Assembly: GCA_039720395.1 (NCBI GenBank)
Contig: CM077822.1
Location: 21,845,267 to 21,909,266 of the forward strand
Length of the DNA: 64,000 nucleotides
From: Liquidambar formosana
Lineage: Eukaryota > Streptophyta > Magnoliopsida > Saxifragales > Altingiaceae
Direction of reading: 5' to 3'
This document shows positions 53,882 through 64,000 of this stretch, one piece after another (within the stretch, counting starts at the first letter, position 1; each line of letters opens with the position of its first letter). Made by a program: the position numbers and the translations under genes. The notes beneath the pieces were generated by a model. The model had not been told where the DNA came from, made no database searches, and saw only the letters and a program-made list of their open reading frames with translations.

Positions 53882-56303
53882 ATGAGAAATGCTGCCGCTG
53901 CACCCTTAAACCTCACGCAAGTCGACTTCCGCTCAGTGGCCAACCGTTACGCAGCCCAACTGCAACTATGCTGTCCACAAAGCCCCATCTCATACCCGCT
54001 TGCGCGTACTGTCCACGCCCACATGACAGCTTCTGGTTTCAGGCCACGCGGTCACATCCTCAACCGTCTGATCGATATTTACTGCAAATCCTCCAACCTC
54101 GTTTACGCACACCACTTGTTCGATGCAATTCTCGAACCAGACATTGTCGCAAGAACGACGTTAATTGCTGCTTACTCAGCTGCCCAGAATCAAAAAGTGG
54201 CACGGGAGATATTTAATGGAACCCCATTAAGTATGCGAGACACTGTTTGCTATAATGCCATGATTACGGGCTATTCACATAATAATGATGGTTATGCTGC
54301 GATTGAACTCTTTCGTGACATGAGGAGGTGTGATTTTAGGCCTGATCATTTCACGTTTACGAGTGTACTTGCTGCTTTAGCGCTTATAGCTGATGAAGAA
54401 AAGCAATGTCAGCAGATGCACGGTGCAGTGGTGAAGTCAGGAACAGGATTTGTCACTTCAGTCTCCAATGCACTTATATCTGTTTATATTAAGTGTGCTT
54501 CTTCCCCATTAGCATCATTGTCGTCATTGATGGCTGCGGCGAGGAAGTTGTTTGATGACATGCCTGAGAGAGATGAGTTGTCGTGGACGACAATAATCAC
54601 AGGTTATGTAAGGAATGACGACCTTGATGGTGCTCGTCAGTTTCTTGATGGGATGACCGAAAAATTGGGGGTTGCGTGGAATGCAATGATTTCGGGTTAT
54701 GTGCGCCATGGAAAATTTTCAGAAGCATTGGAGATGTTTAGAAAGATGCATTTATCAGGAATTCAGCTGGATGAGTTTACATACACAAGTGTTCTTAGTG
54801 CTTGTGCCAATGCTGGATTGTTCTTTGCATGGAAAGCAGGTGCATGCTTACATTCTACGCATGGAAGCAAAACCTGCACCAGATTTTTTGTTGTCTGTGA
54901 ATAATGCATTGGTTACATTGTATTGGAAATGTGGCAAAGTTGATGAGGCACGGCACATTTTTAAGGAGATGCCTGAGAGAGACCTTGTTTCATGGAATGC
55001 AGTCTTATCAGGGTATGTGAATGCAGGGCGCATTGGTGAAGCCAAATCCTTTTTTAGGGAGATGCCAGAGAGGAATCTTCTGACATGGACTGTGATGATA
55101 TCAGGGCTTGCTCAAAATGGGTTTGGGGAAGAAGGTCTAAAGCTGTTCAACCAGATGAAGTTGGAGGGGTTTGAACCATGTGATTATGCATTTGCTGGAG
55201 CAATTATTTCTTGTGCAGGGCTTGGCGCATTGGAACATGGACGCCAACTCCATGCTCAGCTTGTCCGGTACGGGTTTGATTCAAGCCTCTCAACAGGAAA
55301 TGCACTGATAACAATGTATGCGAGATGTGGTGTTGTTGAGGCTGCTCGAAGTGTGTTCCTCACAATGCCTTATGTGGATTCAGTATCTTGGAATGCCATG
55401 ATCGCAGCTCTGGGACAGCATGGGCGTGGTGTTCAAGCAATAGAACTTTTTGAAGAGATGTTGAAGGAAGGCATATTACCTGATCGGATAACTTTCCTCA
55501 CAGTTCTCTCTGCTTGTAGCCATGCAGGTCTAGTTATAGAAGGGCGCCGTTATTTTGGTTTGATGTATGACTCTTATGGTATAAGCCCGGATGAAGATCA
55601 TCATGCCCGCATGATTGATTTGTTGTGTCGAGCTGGGAAGTTCTCAGAAGCAAAGGATTTGATTGAAACGATGCCTTCTAATCCAGGGCCACCTATTTGG
55701 GAGGCTCTTCTTGCTGGTTGTCGGATACATGGGAACATGGATTTAGGGATCCAAGCTGCAGAGCGACTCTTTGAGCTAGTGCCACAACATGATGGAACCT
55801 ATGTACTTTTGTCTAACATGTATGCCACTGTTGGCCGGTGGGATGATGTGGCTAAGGTGCGGAAATTAATGAGGGACAGAGGGGTGAAGAAGGAGCCCGG
55901 TTGTAGTTGGATTGAGGTTGAGAGCAAGGTCCACGTGTTCTTGGTTGATGACACTGTTCACCCTGAGGTGCAAGCAGTGTACAGTTATCTTGAGCAACTT
56001 GGACTGGAGATGAGGAAATTAGGGTATGTCCCTGACACAAAGTTTGTGCTTCATGATATGGAGTCTGATCAAAAGGAATATATCTTGTCTACTCACAGTG
56101 AGAAGCTTGCAGTTGCATTTGGGCTCTTGAAGCTCCCCCCTGGAGCCACAATTAGGGTTTTCAAGAACCTTAGGATCTGTGGGGATTGCCATAATGCGTT
56201 CAAGTTCATGTCGAAAGTGGAGGGCAGAGAGATTATTGTGAGAGATGGAAAGAGGTTTCATCATTTTAGGGATGGTAAATGCTCATGTGGTGATTACTGG
56301 TAA
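53882..56303 (+). CDS. PPR protein, PLS-DYW class, OTP90/At1g25360-like; one frame-breaking base
   Basis: An intronless gene of 2,422 bases, which would give about 806 residues without one extra base. It opens MRNAAAAPLNLTQVDFRSVA and carries tandem PLS-type pentatricopeptide repeats (e.g. YNAMITGYSHNNDGYAAIEL, SWTTIITGYVRN, SWNAMIAALGQHG). E and E+ motifs follow (IWEALLAGCRIHGNMDLG, GCSWIEVESKVHVF) and then a full DYW domain with HSEKLAVAFGL, CGDCHNAFK and terminal CSCGDYW, the zinc-binding deaminase-like residues. Such proteins target organelles, bind RNA and usually specify C-to-U editing sites; the target here is unknown. Gene order and wording match Arabidopsis At1g25360 (about 790 residues). 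At 54823-54826 TTCTTTGCATGG has one T too many: the first frame ends at 54904, and the second continues LHGKQVHAYIL to the stop at 56303. A poor plastid or mitochondrial leader is visible, so location is inferred. Confidence 0.88.
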
Positions 56304-58815
56304 GGCAAGCTTTTGTTAGAATCAATTATCTATTGGGATGGTTGAACAGATAGAGGAGTTGAGTGAATTGAAAACCCAGAGGAGTTTCTTAGTCAAGAGT
56401 AAAGATGTCCAAATAATGGTTGTTTTGGAATGTACCAATTAACCCGTAAAGGTAGAGCAGATGGGAAGGGACATTTCCAAATATAAAGAATCAACTGGCA
56501 ATTCTACATATGTCAACAAAAAGGATCGAGCCGATTGGAATTGAAATTTTTTGTCCCTATTGTGCCAAGATATTATTTGTTGTGAATTTACCAGTCAAGT
56601 AGTCATGCATTATGATAGGAACTCCAATTGCTTGGGCAAATACCACCCATTTGATCATTTATTCGTATGCACAAGCAGTTGCATCCAAGTACCCTTTGAT
56701 TTCACCTGTTTCAGCTTCTGCTTTATAAATTGCTTCGGCCTTTCTCAATAGACTGGCGCTTGCATTGCCCTCTGCCGCCAGCCTTGGCCCCCACAGCTTC
56801 TCTCCAACGCATAAATGGTTTGGAGTTCATGTTTTCATCATCTTTGGTAAAGTTCAAGGCAGAAATGGGTTTGGGAGTTATTTATTGTAGTAGAGACTTG
56901 CCATTATGGATCCAACTGCTGAAACATATATTTCCGACAAAAAGGTTCCAGAAGGCTAACAAAATATTATACACATACACATGCATTTTATCTTTTTACG
57001 AATCTTATTCAATAGAAGATCTGAAAGCTTGAGAAGGAATACTCTTACAATTTTTTCTGGCATGAATTAAATTTTTTGTTTGTATTGCTTAGCATCCTTA
57101 CTGTATGGAACTGAATGATTTCTTCAATGTTGGATTTTAGGCTTTTAGCACCCAAAAAATTCCTCATAAGCTTTTGAATTTTATCATTTTCTTTAATTAT
57201 GTGGGATAAAAGCTTTTTCAATTTTCAGCTATTTTTCCCCTTTTCCTCCTGTAAGTAGTGAAGGCCGGTGAAGATCAGATTCATTGTGGATTTGTGGTTT
57301 TTGTGTTCATATTACCAAACTGAAAAGATCGCATGTTAAAAGCCTGAAGATTGACAGTAGATATGAAAATCTTGGTTGATGGAATGTATAATGCTATCAA
57401 ATCACTGTAAAACTAAGAATTTGCAGAGGTGAATATTGTTGAAAATCTAATAATGCTTGTGCAGTCTTAAGTCTTAATGACTTTGTCCTGAATGATTTGC
57501 CTGGTTCTCTGGTCATCTAGGAGCCTCCAAAGGTCAGATTCTTAAGGATTATTCTTCTCGGAGACCCCTTTACTGCTATTTTTTAAAATATTTTATTATT
57601 ATTATTATAAGATGACGATGCATCCTATTTCAGATATTTACCACAACAATTTGACTTGTGCACATACAATTTGGTTCACTTACACATCAGATCAATATTT
57701 GCTACATTAATTTAATTGTTTGACTTCACCAAAGTACTTAAAAACTCTGCTGTATCCTATGTGTGCTTTCATGTTTAGCACTTGTTTTATTCCTTTTTCA
57801 GGTGAAGCCAAATAACTACAGTTGTGAGGCTCACAAGAATCTCCACATGACAAATGGGACATAAATGAAATTGCAGCCGCATACCCAAGTGAGTTTAAGC
57901 TTTTTAATTTTGGGAAATTTATAGGAAAGTCAGACTACTACTCTATTTGTATGGCACTTCTCTGCTCTATAAGGGTTGTTTGCATATTTGGTTTAAATAC
58001 ATTGCTGGCCACAACAGTTATCATAACATACATATCATGATCAGCCCAACCTCATAGTTAGATCATCACCGCTATGAGTAGAGATGGCAATAGAGTGGGT
58101 TCTCCAATCTCATCCCAACCTTAATTAAAGGTAGTCTGATCTCAAGTCCACCACCAACTCAATTTATATAATTCCAATTTGGTCTAAACAACTGAACAAG
58201 GTAACATATGAGACAGTGTGTGCATTCGATTGATTAACATGTGCTATATTGGCATAAAAAAAGAAATAATAAATGAGAGGGTTCACTGATTTCACATTAA
58301 AGATAATTAGACCATTACAATTAAAGGTATAAGATTAGTTCGAAAGAACACTAACATTTTGTGAGGATGAATGCCATTTATAATAGCATTCATTTATGAT
58401 GGATTTGTTCGTACAAATTATACATTAATCATAATGGGTACCAATATGAGCAAGATAGGTCCAATGTATCAAAATATATGTCTCTTATTGTTTGTCCCTT
58501 GCTTCAGCTGCGATATTTGTCTTAGATCCTAGGAGTAAAGTATTCTGAGTAAGGATTCAGTACTTGTATTGAAGTGAGCAACACCGTTAAATGAGGTGGT
58601 GGACGGTCCGAATTAGAAGTTATAAAAATTGTTATTAAAATAATAAAATTAATCTAAATAAGTAACTTTTTCGACTTTTAATCCAAATCGTATAACACCT
58701 CATCTTCCTTCCTCACCCATGCTGAGTTTTGAAAATTTAGCATTGAATCCTCGCTCCTAGGACTCTTACTCACACTACAACCCACGCAAGCACCATTTGG
58801 CTACATATGCTAGAG
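56304..58815. other. Spacer downstream of the PPR gene
   Basis: AT-rich with short frames only; part is PPR 3' UTR. (ATT)n near 57593-57609. No gene recognised. Confidence 0.5.
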
Positions 58816-58818
58816 GCC

Positions 58819-59210
58819 CGACTGGTTTACAACCTAGGCAGAGGCAGAGAAGTCATCACCTTTCATTAACTGCGGGACCAGTCAGAGGAGAGATGGGATC
58901 TTTTGTATTTCCCTCCAAAATAAAATGCCAGTGTTCTTTTCCTCCTAGGGGTGGAGGTTTTCAAATTCTCTCAACGATCTCTTATATCATCTCTACAGCA
59001 AAACCATGATTTCTGACTGTCATAGAAATGAGATATGCCACCGCTGCACCCTTAAACTCACGCAAGTCGACTTCCGCTCGGTGGCCAACCGTTACGTAGC
59101 CCAACTGCAACTATGCTGTCCACAAAGCCCCATCTCATACCCGCCCACGCGTACTGCCCACGCCTACATAACAGCTTCTGGTTTCAGGCCACGCGGTCAC
59201 ATCCTCAACC
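58819..59210 (+). pseudogene. Truncated copy of the PPR gene 5' end
   Basis: Matches 53677-54065 (PPR leader and first codons) with scattered changes. It keeps LTQVDFRSVANRYVAQLQLC and SGFRPRGHILN, has one C fewer in the AAACCTCACG stretch, which breaks the original frame from the ATG, and ends abruptly at CTCAACC. Two bases later the inverted-duplication arm begins. It has no DYW or PPR repeats and cannot act as a PPR protein. Confidence 0.88.
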
Positions 59211-60901
59211 ATCATAGATTTCTACGAATTGGAATAGCACATTTCAGCTGGCACCTTTACAAGTATTGCCTATACTGGGCAATCAAAATATTAAATTACA
59301 GTTCTAGCATGCATTTTTGAAAGAAATAGAAGTGACCACATTTTGAGGTGTCTAATCTGGTCGCTGTCTCTCCTCTTCTTAATCTTCATCTTTTTTTTTT
59401 TTTTTTGGTTATTTTTACCTCCAAGCTCTCCCATCTAAAGAGGTCTGACATTTCTCAAGAAAAACGCCAATGGCAATAAATAAATAAATTGCACAAGATT
59501 CTCTTTACCTGAAGATCCCAGCATCTTCTACAGGCCCTTTACCCATCCTGTCTCAACGTATAATAGTTGCACATGAGAGCTGCATCAAGCAAATGTCTTG
59601 CATGAGAAAATTGATAGATTCAATATTGATCCAATCTCATATCCATAGGCTATGAGAAAATTGCTGAATGACCTCCACACATGATAACCCATTTACAGGA
59701 CCTTGTTTTTTCAAGTGATTACTCAGCTCAATGTGATGAATCATATTCATAGAACATATGAGTTTTTAGACTCCCTTATTTTTATCATATTTCTCGTATT
59801 GCATGTAAATATGTATATATGAAACAGCAGCTTTTCATCTTCAAATGAGATCAGCGAACTTTCCATCATATATATATAATAATAATACACAGAGACACCC
59901 ACCGTATCCTATAGATTGCATAATTAGCATCTGTTATATCAGTTCTCTATCTAAGCCCACAAGTAACTGAATATAGTTTCTTATGTAGTAAAAAATTAAC
60001 GCTGCTTGCGTGCTCATGGGTGAACTCCTATCAAGACCAGCCTTGAGTTTCTCTAAGGCCCTAAGCAAGGGTGAACTCCTAAAATGAGGGCCTCTATGAA
60101 AGCGATTTTCTTTTTCTTTTTCTTTTTGCTGTGTATGAGGAGCTTACTTACAATAAATAATCAAACCTTAAATTGCCACCAAAAAAAAAAAAGAAAAAAA
60201 AAGGAAGTGGTGGCAAGTGCTGCTGTGATCGAAGTATGGTCAAAATCGACAAAATCTTCACATGACTACATCTAAAAAAAAAAATTGATGGGAATCAGCT
60301 TGATTGGATATGCTAATGTTTCCCTTGTTTCGATTTTCCAATATATTCTCAGAAGTCATATAAAGATTATGATCATTTTAAAATGGTTAAATACATCACT
60401 GTATTCTGACTTTTATTATATCTTATAGTTTGCATATGATGATTTTATTAGTCACTGCGGCCATAGTGCAGAAAATTAATGGTGTTGGAACCAACCCAAT
60501 GCTGTATGCATTGAAATGTCTGAGATCAGACACCAAAATTCACATCATATGCCTTTTCTCTTTATCTCATCGTGGATCTCTAGGCCATATCTTTTTTTTT
60601 TTTTTTTGAACTTATACTATTACAGCCCCTCATGTTCTTTGGGGTGGCTTTTCCACAAATTCTGCACTCTTTATTCCATTTTTTTTTCTTTATTTGAATT
60701 GTAGGTCTCATGGGAGCATGTTGGACTATTCAATAGTTTCCTAAAGGATCCTTGGAACCCAAAAAGTGAGGATAACACAATTCAGAAAAATATTGGAAAT
60801 GCACCAATATTCAGTTTCGTTTTTAATTCACTTATGCTTCCTTTTGAAATTTCCATTCATAACACTTTGAATACTTGAAATTCAATTTTTTGATTGTATA
60901 G

Positions 60902-60957
60902 GTTTGAAGGTCCATGTACTGCAGAATCCCTTGCTGAGTTTGTCAATAATGAAGGAG
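60902..60957 (+). pseudogene. Protein disulfide isomerase upstream exon fragment, right arm
   Basis: After a TATAG acceptor it encodes FEGPCTAESLAEFVNNEGDK, the linker before the second thioredoxin domain of plant PDI-like proteins. The donor is not clean (GGAGATAAAA). An 820-bp intron separates it from the next PDI exon. Confidence 0.68.
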
Positions 60958-61033
60958 ATAAAAACTTCTTTTTTTTTTTTTTTTTTTTGGCCAAACTCAA
61001 AATAAATTTATATGTTGGGCATGTTAGTGTGGT

Positions 61034-61075
<42 letters not shown>

Positions 61076-61231
61076 GTGGGGATAATATGAAAAAATATAG
61101 ATTTGACTCTTTTCACAGAATTCCTAACTTAATCTATAGTTTTGAGGTTACTTGCTCTCTATTTTTGGTGGATTGTTCTTTGGAATGTTTAATTAGTTTA
61201 TACAAGTGCAGTTATGTGGGCAGTTGTCTCT

Positions 61232-61300
61232 TGAAATTCAAAGGTGTTTGATGAGGTTGATACTATGGTTCTGTTCCAGATGAAGATGAGCAAAGAGCAG
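61232..61300 (+). pseudogene. Unassigned exon-like piece resembling the DUF7794-type gene exon 6 border
   Basis: ATACTATGGTTCTGTTCCAG followed by ATGAAGATGA matches, with two changes, the intron 5/exon 6 border of the DUF7794-type gene on the minus strand at 22428-22457 (ATACTATGGTTTTGTTGCAG, ATGAAGATGA). The likeness ends after about 30 bases. It could be chance or a short captured piece. Confidence 0.3.
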
Positions 61301-61779
61301 CTCAAGTCAAAGGTGGTCTTCTTTTTTCGGCAACTTCTTTAACTAACTTTTAACACAATTGGGAGAGAATGTTCACACTCTGCCAACAATTATTATGATT
61401 TTTAGAACCCACACATGGGAGCAACATTGAGAAGAGCTTTGATTTAATATACCCATAAACTTGAAACCTGGAGTTATCCACATAGTATTGTTGGGCATGC
61501 TAATGGTATTTCCAGTGAGTAGCTCATGTGCAACTATTATACGTTGACAGAGGATGCAAGGTTGACTGCCTTGAGTATGGGCCATCCCGCTGTTGGTCCT
61601 ACAATTGAATGCTGAATCCACGTAAGCAAGAATTCATACAGTATTTTTTTTGTACCAAAAGAAAATAGCTTTACAAAAAATAATAATGAGTCCGTTGTCA
61701 AATCAACTCACTTGAGTGACAAAATTCACACCCCCTTTGTCTGCTAATCCATCTTCACTTCATCATCAACAATTTACAG

Positions 61780-61897
61780 GGACCAATTTGAAGATGGCTG
61801 CACTTCCATCCATTGTAGTGGTGCTAACAGAGTATAATTTCAATGAGATCGTTTTGGATGAAACCAAAGATATTTTGGTTGAGTTTTATGCACCATG
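61780..61897 (+). pseudogene. Protein disulfide isomerase exon fragment, right arm, open frame
   Basis: An exon between ACAG and GTAAGC encodes GTNLKMAALPSIVVVLTEYN followed by FNEIVLDETKDILVEFYAPW, ending inside the Trp codon before the CGHC active site of a thioredoxin domain. This is the start of the second thioredoxin domain of plant PDIL2-type proteins (ER oxidative folding). The catalytic CGHC and the rest are absent from the following 2 kb, so it is not a working gene. The frame is open here, unlike the left arm. Confidence 0.78.
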
Positions 61898-62218
61898 GTA
61901 AGCATGCTTGTCTTTTTTCCCCCAATTTTGGTCATCCTTCTGGTTAATCATTGGGTAGCAATTTTCATAGTTTTTTTTTCCTTCTTTTTTTTTTTCATTT
62001 TTTCTTTCCAATTTATCAGATGTAAAAGCACTTGTGTTCTCTATTAATTTTAGTATCATTTGTACTGTGCTTTTTCCATGTGTGGCCAGACTCTATCTTA
62101 GAAAGAAGAACATCCTACCGGCCAAAATGGGTGAATATTAAGCATGTGAGAGGGATATAGTGTTTGTTAGTCTTCTTTCACCCGATGGAAAGAAAAAACT
62201 TTGCTCCATTTTTATATT

Positions 62219-62266
62219 CCTAAAATCAACCTCTTGGATGATGACAGCCAAGAGGTTGATTTTAGG
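62219..62266. repeat. Perfect short hairpin, right arm
   Basis: CCTAAAATCAACCTCTTGG faces CCAAGAGGTTGATTTTAGG across about 10 bases, conserved exactly with the left arm. The right half continues as AACCTTGTAATTCAGGTAAT, a duplicate of the coiled-coil exon end at 62843-62873. Confidence 0.8.
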
Positions 62267-62768
62267 AACCTTGTAATTCAGGTAATTTCTATATCCCTTT
62301 TTTCTTCCCCCCACTCTTCTAGCTTATGAAATTTTCAGTGTTTCCACTACTACAATTATTTTCCAATATTTTGTATAGATAAAAAGAAATTAGTAATTCC
62401 TATTTTTTAAATTTGATTTTGTTTAACTGGCAGTGGTTTGAAGTTCTTGATGGTGCGTCTTGCTGTGCTACTTAAATTTGAAGATTATTAAAGATGACAT
62501 GAACTTTGGCATGATGTGGAAAAAAAGAAAGAGAAAGGCTCATTGAATATATTTTGTGTGTGTGTTGTGTTCACTTTATTATAGATGGGTTAATTGGTCA
62601 TAGACAAAGAGTATGATTTGAGATGTTGAAAAGTAGATATCCCTTGGATTATTTGTAAGGGAGATAATCACACATTTAAAAATCTGAGGAAGATTTGTCC
62701 GTCAATGTATCTTGTTGTGCTGCTTTGATAAATTTGAAAATTATTGAAGCTAATATAAACTTTGTCAG

Positions 62769-63103
62769 GCTATAGGGAAAAAGAAAAAGAAAAAGCCACT
62801 GGTTATATTTTGAGGACAGAACTAGAAAGGAGAGAGAAAAAGGTTGATTTTAAGAACCATGTAATTCAGGTAATTTCTATATCCCCTTCCACCCCTGCGC
62901 CCGCCTGCCCGCCCGCCCGACGGGGGGTCATTTCTTAGTTTAATAACTCTTTGGTTAACCTTTAGTGTTTCCTGTCATTGAGCTACAAGGAACCCTTTAG
63001 TGTTTTCTTCTTACATGACTTGTTTTGTGCAGCAACTCCAATTGTTGAGGAATGAACGTGATCATATTGAAGACAAAATACATCATATAAAATGGTCTCT
63101 CAA
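62769..63103 (+). pseudogene. Coiled-coil gene fragment, two exons, right arm
   Basis: Exon 62769-62869 encodes YREKEKEKATGYILRTELER then REKKVDFKNHVIQ; exon 63033-63103 encodes LQLLRNERDHIEDKIHHIKW. Borders are AG/GT and the phase fits. The product is a highly charged helix, predicted coiled coil. I do not recognise the parent gene. Neighbouring pieces come from unrelated genes, so this is a captured fragment. Confidence 0.5.
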
Positions 63104-63709
63104 GTAAGTAGTTATCCTGAATGCTCCATTTTTGTAGCCAGCAGTTTGTAGTGGTTAGACTTAAAAGCATTCATGTTGTAATTTGGGTGTCATCTTCCCC
63201 CTGCTTTTTTAAGGATAACTGACAACTCAGCTTTAACCTTTTAACAAGGTTTTTTTGATCCATTCAGTTAACATTCTAGCAGTAGGATTTTTCATTAGTT
63301 CTCCTAAATGTGGTATATTGTTTGTTAGACCATCAAATCATGACCATTATGTCTTGAACTTACATTGTCAACTTTGTATGTTGTGTCTCTTGTGATTATT
63401 ACATGTAAATTCAATTCCTAATGTATGCTATTTCCATAAGGGAACAACTTGGATGATGCTTCTTGCACTGGGACATTGCTAATGGATTTAGATTTCCTTG
63501 CATTTTGATTTCAAGAGGTATTATTATTATTATTATTTAATTACATGCGTTATTGGGTTTCCGAATATGTTGTTTTAATCTCTTTGGGTTTCCGAATATG
63601 TTTTGGAATAATAAAATTATGATTTGTATTCCATTTCTGCAATCTGAATAATGTAAGTCATGCTTAGATTGAACGTCTCTCTCTCTATCTCTCTCTCTCT
63701 CTCATAGAT

Positions 63710-64000
63710 TTTATGAATGATGAATTTGATACCTGGCTAAGAATCAAGAACGAACCTGGAAAAGCCCATCACCTACCATTCTCGACTGAAGAAGAGGAGA
63801 TGAATTTGATACCTGGCTAAGAATCCAATTAAAAAATGTTGCAAGATCACAAGAATGGTTCTGGATTTGTTACCTATGCTGAAGATGGTTATGAGACAAA
63901 AGGATCAGTTCATAGAAATATTAGTATGCCGTCTGCTAAGGATCCAACCGTCTTAGAATCGAAATGCATGAAAATGTTTAATAATTCCAGCTCTACTGGC
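63710..64000 (+). pseudogene. KTF1/SPT5-like exon fragment, right arm
   Basis: After CTCATAG it encodes MNDEFDTWLRIKNEPGKAHH and LPFSTEEEEMN. A 28-bp direct duplication (GATGAATTTGATACCTGGCT..) inserts a stop, then KMLQDHKNGSGFVTYAEDGY and NISMPSAKDPTV follow. This is the acidic N-terminal region of KTF1/SPT5-like, which links Pol V transcripts to AGO4 in RNA-directed DNA methylation. It continues out of the window; as seen it is disrupted. Confidence 0.7.

Larger units (their letters stand above)
59213..64000 (+). repeat. Right arm of a large inverted duplication (runs off the window)
   Basis: Mirror of 45927-50697. It starts CATAGATTTCTAC and follows the left arm's minus strand to the end of the window, with small differences: a missing TG at about 59226, a longer (TA)n at about 61037-61071, and one copy instead of two of a 60-bp unit. 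Confidence 0.92.

Noticed and set aside
57780..57905. Possible exon after TTTTTCAG
   Set aside because: Short frame without family likeness and no partner exons; probably PPR downstream spacer.
45927..64000. Inverted arms as a simple assembly artefact
   Set aside because: The arms differ by many substitutions and indels, which a false join of one locus would not give; still worth a read check.

Overview
This is a nuclear window from a flowering plant, most likely a eudicot. It is AT-rich and intron-rich, with long noncoding spacers full of non-LTR retroelement debris, MITEs and microsatellites. Genus cannot be read from the sequence. Exon chains below were built by hand from splice sites plus remembered family conservation; no search was run.

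Layout. (1) 1-10 kb (+): the last four exons of a glutathione reductase, probably the plastid isoform; its introns hold LINE pieces, a Stowaway-like MITE and a complete hAT-type MITE. (2) 12.2-17.4 kb (-): a complete six-exon gene for a pTAC5-like plastid protein (transit peptide, coiled coil, peptidoglycan-binding-like fold, DnaJ-type zinc fingers). (3) 19.4-24.5 kb (-): an 11-exon gene for a type I membrane protein of the plant DUF7794 type, with a tRNA-Ser(GCU) just upstream. (4) 25-37 kb: a gene-poor stretch with several inverted-repeat elements, some with clear target-site duplications, a 2-kb non-autonomous LTR retrotransposon nested in an older inverted-repeat element, and a MITE nested in a hAT-like element. 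(5) 37.4-37.8 kb (+): a CLE peptide precursor of the TDIF (CLE41/44) type with an unusual residue in the mature peptide. (6) 38-45.9 kb: spacer with a tandem duplication, an 853-bp hAT-type element, a degenerate repeat array and a long foldback. (7) 45.9-64 kb: a large inverted duplication (arms 45927-50697 and 59213-64000) flanking a complete PPR-DYW gene (53882-56303, OTP90/At1g25360-like). The arms carry exon-intron fragments of at least three unrelated genes: a protein disulfide isomerase, a coiled-coil protein, and the RNA-directed DNA methylation factor KTF1/SPT5-like. A truncated copy of the PPR gene's 5' end abuts the right arm.

Three otherwise intact genes (glutathione reductase, the DUF7794-type gene, PPR) each carry one extra base in a short G, G/C or T run that breaks the frame. 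That pattern looks more like consensus indel errors than three independent pseudogenes, but only reads or transcripts can decide. The genes are not an operon and show no common pathway, though glutathione reductase and the pTAC5-like protein are both expected in plastids and PPR-DYW proteins act in organelles.
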